NCBI GenBank assembly: GCA_047638715.1
Contig: JBLIMK010000007.1
Span: forward strand, 5,113 to 69,112
Direction: 5' to 3'
Source: SHLQ01 sp047638715
GTDB taxonomy: Bacteria > Actinomycetota > Acidimicrobiia > Acidimicrobiales > SHLQ01
DNA length: 64,000 bases
Below, piece by piece: positions 52,125 to 59,898 of this stretch. The first letter of the stretch is position 1. Every line of letters starts with the position of its first letter. Both the position numbers and the translations under genes were made by a program. The notes below the pieces were generated by a model, which saw nothing but the letters and a program-made list of their open reading frames with translations, ran no database searches and was not told where the DNA came from.

Positions 52125-53111
52125 TTAGATCAATCCAAGGCTCGCGACCGTGTCGCGTTCACTTGCGAGCTCCGAAGTCGAGGAATCGATCCGTCCTCGG
52201 CTGAACTCATCGATCTCGAGTCCACGGACGATCGAGTACTCGCCGTTTGCGCACGTGACCGGGAAGGAGCTGATGATGCCCGGGGGCACGCCATAGCTGC
52301 CATCGGATGGGATGCCCATCGAGACCCAGTCGCCATCTGGCGTACCGAGTGCCCAGTCGCGCATGTGATCGATGGCCGCATTCGCTGCCGACGCCGCGGA
52401 GGAGAGCCCCCGTGCCTTAATCACCGCGGCGCCCCGCTTCTGCACGGTCGGTATGAAGTCGTTCTCGAGCCAGTCTTGATCGTCGATCAGTTCGACAGCG
52501 TTTTGGCCCTTGACCTTCGCATTGAAGATGTCTGGGTATTGCGAAGCGGAGTGATTTCCCCAGATCGTCATGTTCGTGACGTCATTAACCGACGTGCCGG
52601 TCTTTTGCGCGACCTGAGTCATTGCGCGGTTGTGGTCGAGACGCATCATCGCTGTGAACTGTTTTGGGTCGAGGTCCGGCGCAGCGGACTGCGCGATCAA
52701 GGCGTTCGTATTTGCCGGGTTCCCAACGACGAGGATCTTGACGTCTTTGTTCGCGTTTGCGTTAATGGCCTTGCCCTGTGGCCCAAAGATGCCGCCGTTG
52801 GCCTCGAGCAGGTCAGCGCGCTCCATACCATCTCTGCGTGGCATCGCGCCTACGAGCAGGCCATAGTCCGCGTCGCCGAATGCGACGTTGGCATCATCGG
52901 ATTGCACCATGCCGGCAAGAAGAGGGAAGGCGCAGTCGTCGAGCTCCATCGCCACGCCCTCAAGGACTCCCATTGCCGGAGTGATCTCCAGCATCTGCAA
53001 GATGACAGGCTGATCTGCGCCGAGCATCTCTCCACTCGCAATACGAAACAGCAAGCTGTAGCCGATCTGCCCAGCTGCTCCGGTAACGGCGACGCGTACG
53101 GGACTCTTCAC
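52125..53111 (-). CDS. mdh: malate dehydrogenase
   Basis: 328 aa. GAAGQIGYSLLFRIASGE is the NAD-binding loop, GNPANTNALI the adenine pocket, MRLDHNRAMTQVA carries the substrate arginine and Asp, and TIWGNHSASQYPD the catalytic histidine. This is the group-1 cytosolic-type MDH of Actinobacteria. It oxidises malate to oxaloacetate in the TCA cycle and works next to the sdhCAB-encoded complex in metabolism. Flanked on both sides by REP-like hairpins (two after its end, three before its start). Confidence 0.95.
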   Translation of the reverse strand: MKSPVRVAVTGAAGQIGYSLLFRIASGEMLGADQPVILQMLEITPAMGVLEGVAMELDDCAFPLLAGMVQSDDANVAFGDADYGLLVGAMPRRDGMERADLLEANGGIFGPQGKAINANANKDVKILVVGNPANTNALIAQSAAPDLDPKQFTAMMRLDHNRAMTQVAQKTGTSVNDVTNMTIWGNHSASQYPDIFNAKVKGQNAVELIDDQDWLENDFIPTVQKRGAAVIKARGLSSAASAANAAIDHMRDWALGTPDGDWVSMGIPSDGSYGVPPGIISSFPVTCANGEYSIVRGLEIDEFSRGRIDSSTSELASERDTVASLGLI

Positions 53112-53130
53112 AATTGCTCCTTGTTAGAAA

Positions 53131-53196
53131 GGGGCCTGGCCCCAAATGCGAGCTAGGGGCCTGACCCCTAATTGAACTTAGGGGCCAGGCCCCTAA
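53131..53196. repeat. three REP-like GGGG/CCCC hairpins upstream of mdh
   Basis: GGGGCCTGGCCCC (53131-53143), TAGGGGCCTGACCCCTAA (53154-53171) and TTAGGGGCCAGGCCCCTAA (53178-53196) repeat the element found behind mdh. They fill most of the mdh upstream region (53112-53273), leaving little room for a promoter, so they could terminate transcripts from the GlsB-like gene (53274) and influence mdh expression. Confidence 0.75.
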
Positions 53197-53273
53197 GTCA
53201 CTGTGCACGATATCGGACGCGAAAGATGCCGGACCAATAGGCCCGGCATCCGCAACGTCGAATTTGAAATTGG

Positions 53274-53519
53274 TTAGCTGCTGGAGGCGAGCCAGCCCTT
53301 CTTGATTGCAAGCCAAAGCAAGCCAGCTGCCACGAGTGATCCGAGGATGACCTGGACAAAGAAGCTGGTCGTGCTCGTCGCAAGCGAGACAACAAATGAC
53401 GACACGACGCCGAGGCCGATCGTCTTTGGCAAACCAATATCCTGTCCACCTGGAAGGATCGCGCGGCCGCCGTATCCGATGATTGTTCCGAGTATTACCG
53501 CAGTGATGATTCCCCACAT
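53274..53519 (-). CDS. GlsB/YeaQ/YmgE-family membrane protein
   Basis: About 81 aa with three hydrophobic segments: MWGIITAVILGTIIGYGGRAILPGG, TIGLGVVSSFVVSL and VQVILGSLVAAGLLWLA. GxxxG-rich helices and the GGRAILPG loop match the small transglycosylase-associated / stress-response membrane family. The start ATG at 53519 follows AGGGAG. Role unknown. Confidence 0.75.
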   Translation of the reverse strand: MWGIITAVILGTIIGYGGRAILPGGQDIGLPKTIGLGVVSSFVVSLATSTTSFFVQVILGSLVAAGLLWLAIKKGWLASSS

Positions 53520-53628
53520 AGTGAGCTCCCTAGTTCGTATCGTCTCGGAATTGTTATCAGGCAACCGTGAACAGTGCTATCCGAGCTGAAAACGTTTGAC
53601 CGATGCGGAGCGACGGCTTACCCAACCC

Positions 53629-55416
53629 CTAAGCAGATTGGGTGTTTCCAATCCAGTCACCGTAGAGCTCCGCGTACCTTCCACCCAGCTCGAGGAGCTC
53701 GGGGTGCGAGCCCCTCTCGACGATCTGGCCGGCATCCATGACGAGTACAAGATCGGCTCGCTCCGCTGTTGACATGCGGTGCGCAATCGACACCGTCGTA
53801 CGTCCCTGACTCAAGCGATCGAGGGCATTCGCCATACGCACCTCAGTCTCGGGATCCACCGCGCTCGTCGCCTCATCGAGAATGAGCAAGCCCGCGTCGG
53901 CGAGCTCGGCCCGAATGAGGGCAACCAGCTGACGCTCACCGACCGAGATGCCCTCGCCCCGTTCACCGGCGAGCGTGTCGATGCCGGCAGGGAGCGTCTC
54001 GAGCCACTCGTCGAGACCGAGCGAACGCACCGCCGAGTCGATGTCGGCGTCGGTCGCTCCCGGGCGCCCGAAGCGGATGTTCTCGCGCAGGGTCGTGTCG
54101 AACAAGAACCCGTCTTGGGGCACCATTCGCACAACCCGATTGCGGCTTTCACGCGAGACGTCACGCAGGTCTGCGCCTCCCACAAGCACCTGTCCACTGG
54201 TCGGATCGGCCAACCGGGTGAGCAGCTTCGCCATCGTGGTCTTGCCGCCACCGGTCTCACCGACAATCGCAACCGACGTCCCCGCTTCGAGCGTCAACGA
54301 GAGATTGTGCAGGACCTGGTCGCCGGTGCGATAGCTGAAATCGACATTGCGCAACTCGACCTCGGGAGCACCCGCCGCCAGCTCTAGCCCCGGCTCGGCC
54401 TCGACAACATCGATCGGCACGTCGATCATCTGCAAGATCTTCCACCAACCCGCCAAAGCGGTCTGCGTCTGGTCGAGAATCTCGCCGAGCTGGCTTATCG
54501 GCTGAATCAGCAACGTGACAAGAAAGAGGAAGGCAGTGGCCTGTCCAACAGTGAGCGTGTCCGGACCGAGCAGGACTCCGCCGACAGCAACCGCGCCCGT
54601 GGCCACTCCGCCAAACAGGTCCATGGTTGGGCCCAACACGGAGAAGAACTTGTGCGCATTGATCTGTGAATCGACGAGCGACCAGTTGCCTTCCTCAAGA
54701 CGTGCCCCGACTTCGTCTTCGTATCCGTAAGCCCGGATCGTGGAGGCGCCAGACACGGCTTCGGACGTCCGCCCGATCGTCTCGGCAGTTCGCGAACGCA
54801 CGGTGTTGTACGCGCTGAGCTGGCGCCGCTGGATATTGCGGAGGATGGGCAGCAGCGGGATGTAGATCACGATCGTCAACAGCGCCAACTGCCAGCTGTA
54901 GATCGTCATCACAATCAACGTGCCGACGATCAGTGCCGAGTTCACGATCCACGACAGCGCTCCCCATTGAGCAAACTGCGCCAGCGTCTCGACGTCGCTC
55001 GTCACCCGGGCCGTAAGGACGCCTTTCCGACTCGTCGTGTGCTCGGCCATGCTGAGCTGTTGAATGTGCGCAAACGTTCGAACCCGTAACGCGAGCAGCG
55101 TGTTTTCTGCGGTTTCGATGACGCGCCGATACGTCTGCGTTGTGAGTCCATAGATGACGAGCACAACCGCACCTGCGGCCAGCGCGGCGCGCACGATAAA
55201 GCCGACGTTGACCTCACCTTGATTGAACCCGCCGTCGATCGCCTGCTGGATCAGGACCGGCAAGATGAGGCGTGCGAGTGCGCTGAGCAAGGCGAAGACA
55301 ACGGTGACTCGAATGCCCTGTCGAAGCTCGGGGCTTCCGCGCAACCCGCGTCGCAAGATCTCCATCGCCGCTGGTTGCTCGGAGTCGAGCTGCTCAAGAG
55401 ACCCCAATCGGCTCAC
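53629..55416 (-). CDS. ABC exporter half-transporter, subunit with degenerate signature
   Basis: About 595 aa: six membrane helices (start VVFALLSALARLILPVLI), then an ATPase domain. Walker A is GETGGGKTT, Walker B LLILDEATSAVD with the catalytic Glu present, H-loop SIAHRMS, but the signature reads ISVGERQ instead of LSGGQ. It pairs with the upstream subunit, which has the reverse defects. The GTG at 55416 follows GCGGAG and is preferred to the longer start at 55539, which overlaps that subunit. Likely exports lipids or drugs. Confidence 0.85.
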   Translation of the reverse strand: MSRLGSLEQLDSEQPAAMEILRRGLRGSPELRQGIRVTVVFALLSALARLILPVLIQQAIDGGFNQGEVNVGFIVRAALAAGAVVLVIYGLTTQTYRRVIETAENTLLALRVRTFAHIQQLSMAEHTTSRKGVLTARVTSDVETLAQFAQWGALSWIVNSALIVGTLIVMTIYSWQLALLTIVIYIPLLPILRNIQRRQLSAYNTVRSRTAETIGRTSEAVSGASTIRAYGYEDEVGARLEEGNWSLVDSQINAHKFFSVLGPTMDLFGGVATGAVAVGGVLLGPDTLTVGQATAFLFLVTLLIQPISQLGEILDQTQTALAGWWKILQMIDVPIDVVEAEPGLELAAGAPEVELRNVDFSYRTGDQVLHNLSLTLEAGTSVAIVGETGGGKTTMAKLLTRLADPTSGQVLVGGADLRDVSRESRNRVVRMVPQDGFLFDTTLRENIRFGRPGATDADIDSAVRSLGLDEWLETLPAGIDTLAGERGEGISVGERQLVALIRAELADAGLLILDEATSAVDPETEVRMANALDRLSQGRTTVSIAHRMSTAERADLVLVMDAGQIVERGSHPELLELGGRYAELYGDWIGNTQSA

Positions 55417-55471
55417 TGTTTCGCTCCGCGCTGCCGGCGGAGATCCGCGGAATTCAACATGATCGATCGGC

Positions 55472-57205
55472 TCATGTTCCTGCCCCCTCGTAGGCCTGGA
55501 CGAGGGTCTTGTAGCCATCATGTTGGAGCAGTTCTTCATGCGACCCGACCGCCACGATCTTGGCTCCTTCGAGATACGCGATTCGGTCAGCGAGCATGAT
55601 GGTCGACAGACGATGGGCGACCATTAAAACGGTCATGTCATCGCCATCGATGCTGCGCAGAATCTCGCGTTCAATCGTTGGGTCGACGGCGCTTGTCGCA
55701 TCGTCGAGAAGCATCAAGGACGGCGACCGGAACATTGCTCGGGCGAGCGCCACTCGCTGGCGTTGACCGCCGGACAACGTGACTCCACGCTCGCCAACAA
55801 CAGTGTCGTATCCCTCCGGGGTGTCCATGATGAAGTCATGTGCCTGGGCAGCGCGTGCCGCTGCCTCAAGTTCACCGGGCTCCACCTCTTCGCCCATCGT
55901 GATGTTCTCTCGAATCGATTGGGCGAACAAGAACGTCTCTTGAAAGACCATGCCGAGCTGCTTTGCCCGAGCGTGTGGCTGGAGATCGTCGTACCGAACC
56001 CCGGCGAGCGAGATGTCACCGGAATCTGGAGGGACGAGGCCCGCGGCCAATTCGAGAATGGTCGTCTTGCCGCTACCCGTCACTCCCACCAACGCCATCC
56101 GCTCACCGGCGTGAATGCGAAGATCGAACCCGTCGAGAACCGTATTGGCCTCGTGAGTATTGCTGCCATGTGTGAACGTCACGTTGGCAAACTCGAGAGC
56201 GACAGCACCGTCGGGTAGAGCCGCCACTGTTCCGGCGTGATCACCGGGCACCGGGAGATCAAGAACCGAGTCAATCCGATCGAGCGCGACCACCGACGCA
56301 GGCATCGACTGTAGAAAGAACCCGACGATTCGAATCGGCAGGCCCAAGACGCTGAACAGCGACATGGCGCCGACGAGCTCCCCAACCGTGACACTTTCGT
56401 TCGCGACCAGGCTTGCCCCGATGAGCAGCAAAACGATGATGCCGAGATTCGGAAGCATTTCGAGGAGCGGCTCAAAGACCGCCCGCAATCGACCCACCAC
56501 GAGTCGCTTCTCGCGAAGGCTGGCCGACACCAGCCGCATCCGTTCGACCTCGTCATCGGTCCGCCCGAGGGTCTTCACGACCATGACCCCGTCAAAGCTC
56601 TCGTGCGCTACTCCGGTTACTTCGGCGATGGCTTCCTGCACGTCGGCAGCGGGCCCCGCCATCCGGCTGGAGAAAGACCGATTGAGAAAGAAGAGAATCG
56701 GCAGCACGAAGACGGCAACGACGCCGAACGCCCAATGCACCAGCGACAAGCTGATGATCGCGAGAAGAGCGAGGACGACCGTCGCAATCGCGAACGCCAG
56801 CGGACGCAACATTGTGCCAGCAACGACCAGATCACTATCTGCGTGTGCAATCAGTTGTCCGGTCGGGGTCGACCGATGGAAATCCAGTGGTTGCTTCAGG
56901 TATTGGCTGTAGATCTGGCTACGCCAGGTGCCCTGGGTCCTGGACTCGGCCATCGAGAGGAAGTATCGCCGGATGATCGCGCCCGCACCGCGGACGACAG
57001 CGATGACGAAAATGATCAGAAAACCGGTGACGAGGCGATCGTTCCCGACGCCATCTCCTCCGAGCCCGGGCACGATGAGCTCGTCGGTTACCCATCCCAA
57101 GGCGCGGCTCAGGGCGACCATCGAGATCGCGAACAGAACCGCGCCAACGATGGCTATTGCATGGGGAATTGGATGCGCTCGAAAACTGCGACCGATAAGC
57201 CGCAT
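55472..57205 (-). CDS. ABC exporter half-transporter, subunit with degenerate Walker B
   Basis: 577 aa with six membrane helices and an ATPase domain. Walker A is GVTGSGKTT and the signature TLSGGQRQR is canonical, but Walker B reads LMLLDDATSAVD, Asp replacing the catalytic Glu. In the heterodimer this LSGGQ completes the active site of the partner's Walker A/B, while its own site is degenerate, as in TmrAB- or LmrCD-type exporters. Lies 26 bp after folD on the same strand and 55 bp before the partner gene. Confidence 0.88.
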   Translation of the reverse strand: MRLIGRSFRAHPIPHAIAIVGAVLFAISMVALSRALGWVTDELIVPGLGGDGVGNDRLVTGFLIIFVIAVVRGAGAIIRRYFLSMAESRTQGTWRSQIYSQYLKQPLDFHRSTPTGQLIAHADSDLVVAGTMLRPLAFAIATVVLALLAIISLSLVHWAFGVVAVFVLPILFFLNRSFSSRMAGPAADVQEAIAEVTGVAHESFDGVMVVKTLGRTDDEVERMRLVSASLREKRLVVGRLRAVFEPLLEMLPNLGIIVLLLIGASLVANESVTVGELVGAMSLFSVLGLPIRIVGFFLQSMPASVVALDRIDSVLDLPVPGDHAGTVAALPDGAVALEFANVTFTHGSNTHEANTVLDGFDLRIHAGERMALVGVTGSGKTTILELAAGLVPPDSGDISLAGVRYDDLQPHARAKQLGMVFQETFLFAQSIRENITMGEEVEPGELEAAARAAQAHDFIMDTPEGYDTVVGERGVTLSGGQRQRVALARAMFRSPSLMLLDDATSAVDPTIEREILRSIDGDDMTVLMVAHRLSTIMLADRIAYLEGAKIVAVGSHEELLQHDGYKTLVQAYEGAGT

Positions 57206-57231
57206 ACCCCGTCGAAGGATGGTTGCTTCGC

Positions 57232-58089
57232 TCAGGGGTGAGCTCGCTCAGCGGCTGCCACGGTGTTTGCGAGCAGCATCGCAACGGTGAGCGGGCCAAC
57301 GCCACCAAGACGAGGCGTGATCCACGATGCGACCTCTCCAACATCCTCGTTGACATCGGGCAGCAGCTTCTTGCCCTCCCAGCTAATCCCGCCACTAACG
57401 ACAACAGCGCCCGGCTTCACCATGTCCTTGGTGATCGTGCCCGGACGACCAACCGCTGCAATAACGATGTCGGCCTGGAGCGTGTACTTCGAAATGTCGG
57501 GGACACCGGTGTGCACGACGGTCGTCGCCGCATTTGCGCCGGCCTGTTTCGTGGTCATCAGCAGCGCCATGGGTCGGCCGAGGGTTGTGCCGCGACCTAC
57601 GACGACCACGTTCTTTCCCGCGACGTCGACGTCGTAATACTTCAGCATCTCGATGATTCCAGCAGGCGTGCATGGCAACGGCCCAGGCTGTTGCAGAACG
57701 AGCTTGCCGAGGTTTTCCGGATGGAGCCCATCTGCGTCTTTCGCCGGATCGATCATCGCGAGCGCTTCGGCGGCGTCGAATCCATCGGGCAGAGGTAATT
57801 GCAGGATGTAGCCGTGGACCGAAGGGTCGTTATTGAATTCGTTGAGCGCATCTACCAGCGCTTGTTGTCCGCCGTCTGCGGGGATCGCCTTGTGATGCGA
57901 CGTCAGGCCAACCTGCACGCACGTCTCGTGCTTCTTCTTCACATACGAGGCCGACGGGCCGTCGTCGCCGACGAGAATCGTGCCCAAGCCGACCTGCACC
58001 CCTTTCGCAGCGAGCGCAGCAGCGCGGGTCTGGACATCTTCGAGAACTGACTCGGCCACGGGGCCACCGGCAAGGAATTGTGCGCTCAT
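57232..58089 (-). CDS. folD: methylene-THF dehydrogenase / methenyl-THF cyclohydrolase
   Basis: 285 aa. SASYVKKKHETCVQVGL has the catalytic Lys of YxxxK, GYILQLPLPDGFDAAEALAMIDPAKDADGLHPENLGKL and the NADP loop VVGRGTTLGRPMALLM are FolD marks, and the end GGVGPLTVAMLLANTV is the PGGVGP-type motif (here LGGVGP). It converts 5,10-methylene-THF to 10-formyl-THF in two steps. One-carbon units from Tdm and, after oxidation, from DmdA could be processed here (inference). It is upstream of the ABC exporter genes in one strand block. Confidence 0.93.
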   Translation of the reverse strand: MSAQFLAGGPVAESVLEDVQTRAAALAAKGVQVGLGTILVGDDGPSASYVKKKHETCVQVGLTSHHKAIPADGGQQALVDALNEFNNDPSVHGYILQLPLPDGFDAAEALAMIDPAKDADGLHPENLGKLVLQQPGPLPCTPAGIIEMLKYYDVDVAGKNVVVVGRGTTLGRPMALLMTTKQAGANAATTVVHTGVPDISKYTLQADIVIAAVGRPGTITKDMVKPGAVVVSGGISWEGKKLLPDVNEDVGEVASWITPRLGGVGPLTVAMLLANTVAAAERAHP

Positions 58090-58137
58090 AGGACGTGAAT
58101 CTAGCCGTGCAGGTCGCTGCGACTACTGTCGCATCCC

Positions 58138-58499
58138 ATGTTCCCGTTGAAGGACGAAAACCCGACGATGCGAACGCCCATCGTTACCTTCGCGTTGATC
58201 GCACGGTTTTCGGGAACAACGTCGAAGATCACATCGGTCGCGTGAAGTATCACCTCTTCTACATCGCCGCCGGATTCGTGGCGACGGCTGCGCACGTAGC
58301 TGGAGATCCGAGCTCGACAATTCCCGTGATCGGAGCGTCCGGCGCTGTTGCCGGCATGACGGGCGCGTGGATCGTCCTGGCTTTCTGGTTTGCTAGCCAG
58401 TTCTTCATTTCTCCGAGCGAGGGATTTCGCGCCCAGCAGCTCGGCGGGCGTGAGATAGTTCAAGACGGCCACACCCCGACCTGGCACACAGGAACATGA
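58138..58499 (+). pseudogene. rhomboid intramembrane protease, decayed
   Basis: From the ATG at 58138 MFPLKDENPTMRTPIVTFAL is a typical rhomboid N terminus. About 22 codons later the frame must change, and similarity resumes with VFGNNVEDHIGRVKYHLFYIAAG and the catalytic-serine motif IGASGAVAGMTGA, then FASQFF. The first helices and most of the segment with the catalytic His are missing. At least one deletion with frameshift and a further deletion after GAW are needed. The end overlaps the next gene by 4 bp. Confidence 0.6.
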
Positions 58500-59143
58500 A
58501 CCGACAACACATTCTCCTAAAAACCCTCCCCGTCGCTGTTGTGACTGCGTTCGTCGCAACGCGCCTCGGGCGCGGGCGGGCAGGGACCGAGACATTCCTT
58601 TGCGAGGGCTCACGATGCTCGTTTGACTCGGGAGCGACCTGGCTGCTGACCGGCGTGACGATCATCGGCCCGTTCATTGCGGTCCTCGGGTTCTCCTTCG
58701 CCCGTCGGCTCCACTACCGCGATCGGCTCGGGCCTTTCAGCCACCGCGCAATACCCGACGGCGAACAGATCCTCGAGGTCTTGGGCATCGTTGCATCGGG
58801 CGCACTCGCTTACTGGGTGTTGCGCAACGGACCGACGATCGAGGCCATCGACGACGGCGGCCTCAATCGCGTCGCCGCCGACATCTTGGGCGAGGACGAC
58901 GTACCGAGCAGTCTCGTACCCAATCGACAGAGCTGGTTTGCAATCGGGGCGATCCTCAGCGCACCTTTCGCGTTCAGCCTCGGGTCAATGTTCGGCCGCG
59001 AATGGTATGGGCGCAAGCGTCGAAAGACGCAAGAGCAACTCGCTGCGACGGAGGTGATCGTCAACGACGATCAGCTACTCGAGTTGGACTATGCCGATGA
59101 AGTCATCAGCCTCATCGATGAACGCGAGGATGAGGGTGAATGA
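58496..59143 (+). CDS. membrane protein of unknown function
   Basis: 215 aa from an ATG behind ACAGGA. Three to four hydrophobic segments: LLKTLPVAVVTAFVATRLG, WLLTGVTIIGPFIAVLGFSFA, VLGIVASGALAYWVLRNG and WFAIGAILSAPFAFSLGSM. A possible Cys pair (FLCEGSRCSF) follows the first. The C terminus is soluble and acidic. No family recognised. Lies just upstream of the XRE-cupin regulator gene with 40 bp between. Confidence 0.6.
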   Translation: MNRQHILLKTLPVAVVTAFVATRLGRGRAGTETFLCEGSRCSFDSGATWLLTGVTIIGPFIAVLGFSFARRLHYRDRLGPFSHRAIPDGEQILEVLGIVASGALAYWVLRNGPTIEAIDDGGLNRVAADILGEDDVPSSLVPNRQSWFAIGAILSAPFAFSLGSMFGREWYGRKRRKTQEQLAATEVIVNDDQLLELDYADEVISLIDEREDEGE

Positions 59144-59183
59144 AGATCGGTCATCGTTAGGACGAACTCGGTATGGTGACCTG

Positions 59184-59801
59184 GTGGAAGAATCAAACGA
59201 CAACGCTGAGTCGACTCCAACTCATGCAACGCAGGAGGTGGGACGAGCCGTCGGCGCACGCGTTCGGGAGCTTCGGACCGACCTGGGCATGACGATGGCG
59301 ATCTTCGCCGAAGCGGCCGACATCTCCCTCGGCATGTTGTCAAAGATCGAACATGCCCAGACTGCGCCAAGCTTGAACACCCTCGTCGGGCTCGCAAACG
59401 CTGCGGGCGTACCCGTGACCGCGCTCTTCCGTGGGCTCGATGAAGAACACGACATCGTGATCACCCGCTCGGGCGAGGGTCAAGAGATCATCCACGAAGG
59501 CAGTAGCCCAACCCGGTTGTACTCCGGTCTTGGCTCACTTCGTGGGCCGCATCGCATCATCGAACCCATGCTCACCGTGCTCACTGATGACAGCGAAGAA
59601 TTTCCCTTGTTCCAACACGAAGGTGTCGAGTTCATCCACATCCTCGAGGGTTCGATGGAATATGGCTATGGCTCAAAGAGTTACAAGCTCTTCGTCGGCG
59701 ACACCATGCAAATTCACGGCGAGGTCACCCATGGCCCGGTGGCGATTCTCGAGACATCGGTCCGATTCTTGAGTATCAAGGTCTACCCCGCCGCCGACTA
59801 G
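59184..59801 (+). CDS. XRE-family transcriptional regulator with C-terminal cupin domain
   Basis: About 205 aa. HTH: RVRELRTDLGMTMAIFAEAADISLGMLSKIEHAQTAPSLNTLVGLANAAGV. Cupin: EGVEFIHILEGSMEYGYGSKSYKLFVGDTMQIHGEVTHGP, likely a small-ligand or metal sensor. Such regulators control catabolic genes for amines, betaines and polyamines (family knowledge). Next to tdm and tmm on the same strand, it probably regulates them (inference). The GTG at 59184 is chosen over earlier in-frame codons that overlap the upstream gene; no strong ribosome-binding site is visible. Confidence 0.8.
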   Translation: MEESNDNAESTPTHATQEVGRAVGARVRELRTDLGMTMAIFAEAADISLGMLSKIEHAQTAPSLNTLVGLANAAGVPVTALFRGLDEEHDIVITRSGEGQEIIHEGSSPTRLYSGLGSLRGPHRIIEPMLTVLTDDSEEFPLFQHEGVEFIHILEGSMEYGYGSKSYKLFVGDTMQIHGEVTHGPVAILETSVRFLSIKVYPAAD

Positions 59802-59853
59802 TCGATCTCGAGAAACTAAATCGGAGACATTTTCACTGGAGCGGTAGGTACAT

Positions 59854-59863
59854 CTACTAGTAG
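59854..59863. promoter_or_regulatory. palindrome in the tdm promoter region
   Basis: CTACTAGTAG is a perfect 10-bp palindrome 35 bases before the TTG start of tdm, in the 97-bp gap after the XRE-cupin gene; TAGTAT (59861-59866) overlapping its end is -10-like. A repressor binding here would block the promoter. The XRE-cupin protein is the obvious candidate. Confidence 0.4.
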
Positions 59864-59898
59864 TATCTCCTCTTGTTGCTAGACATCGTGAGGCCATA

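Noticed and set aside
51217..53196. GGGG/CCCC hairpins as ordinary terminators only
   Set aside because: No T-runs follow them, and five near-identical copies around one gene fit a repeated element better, though they may also stop transcription.
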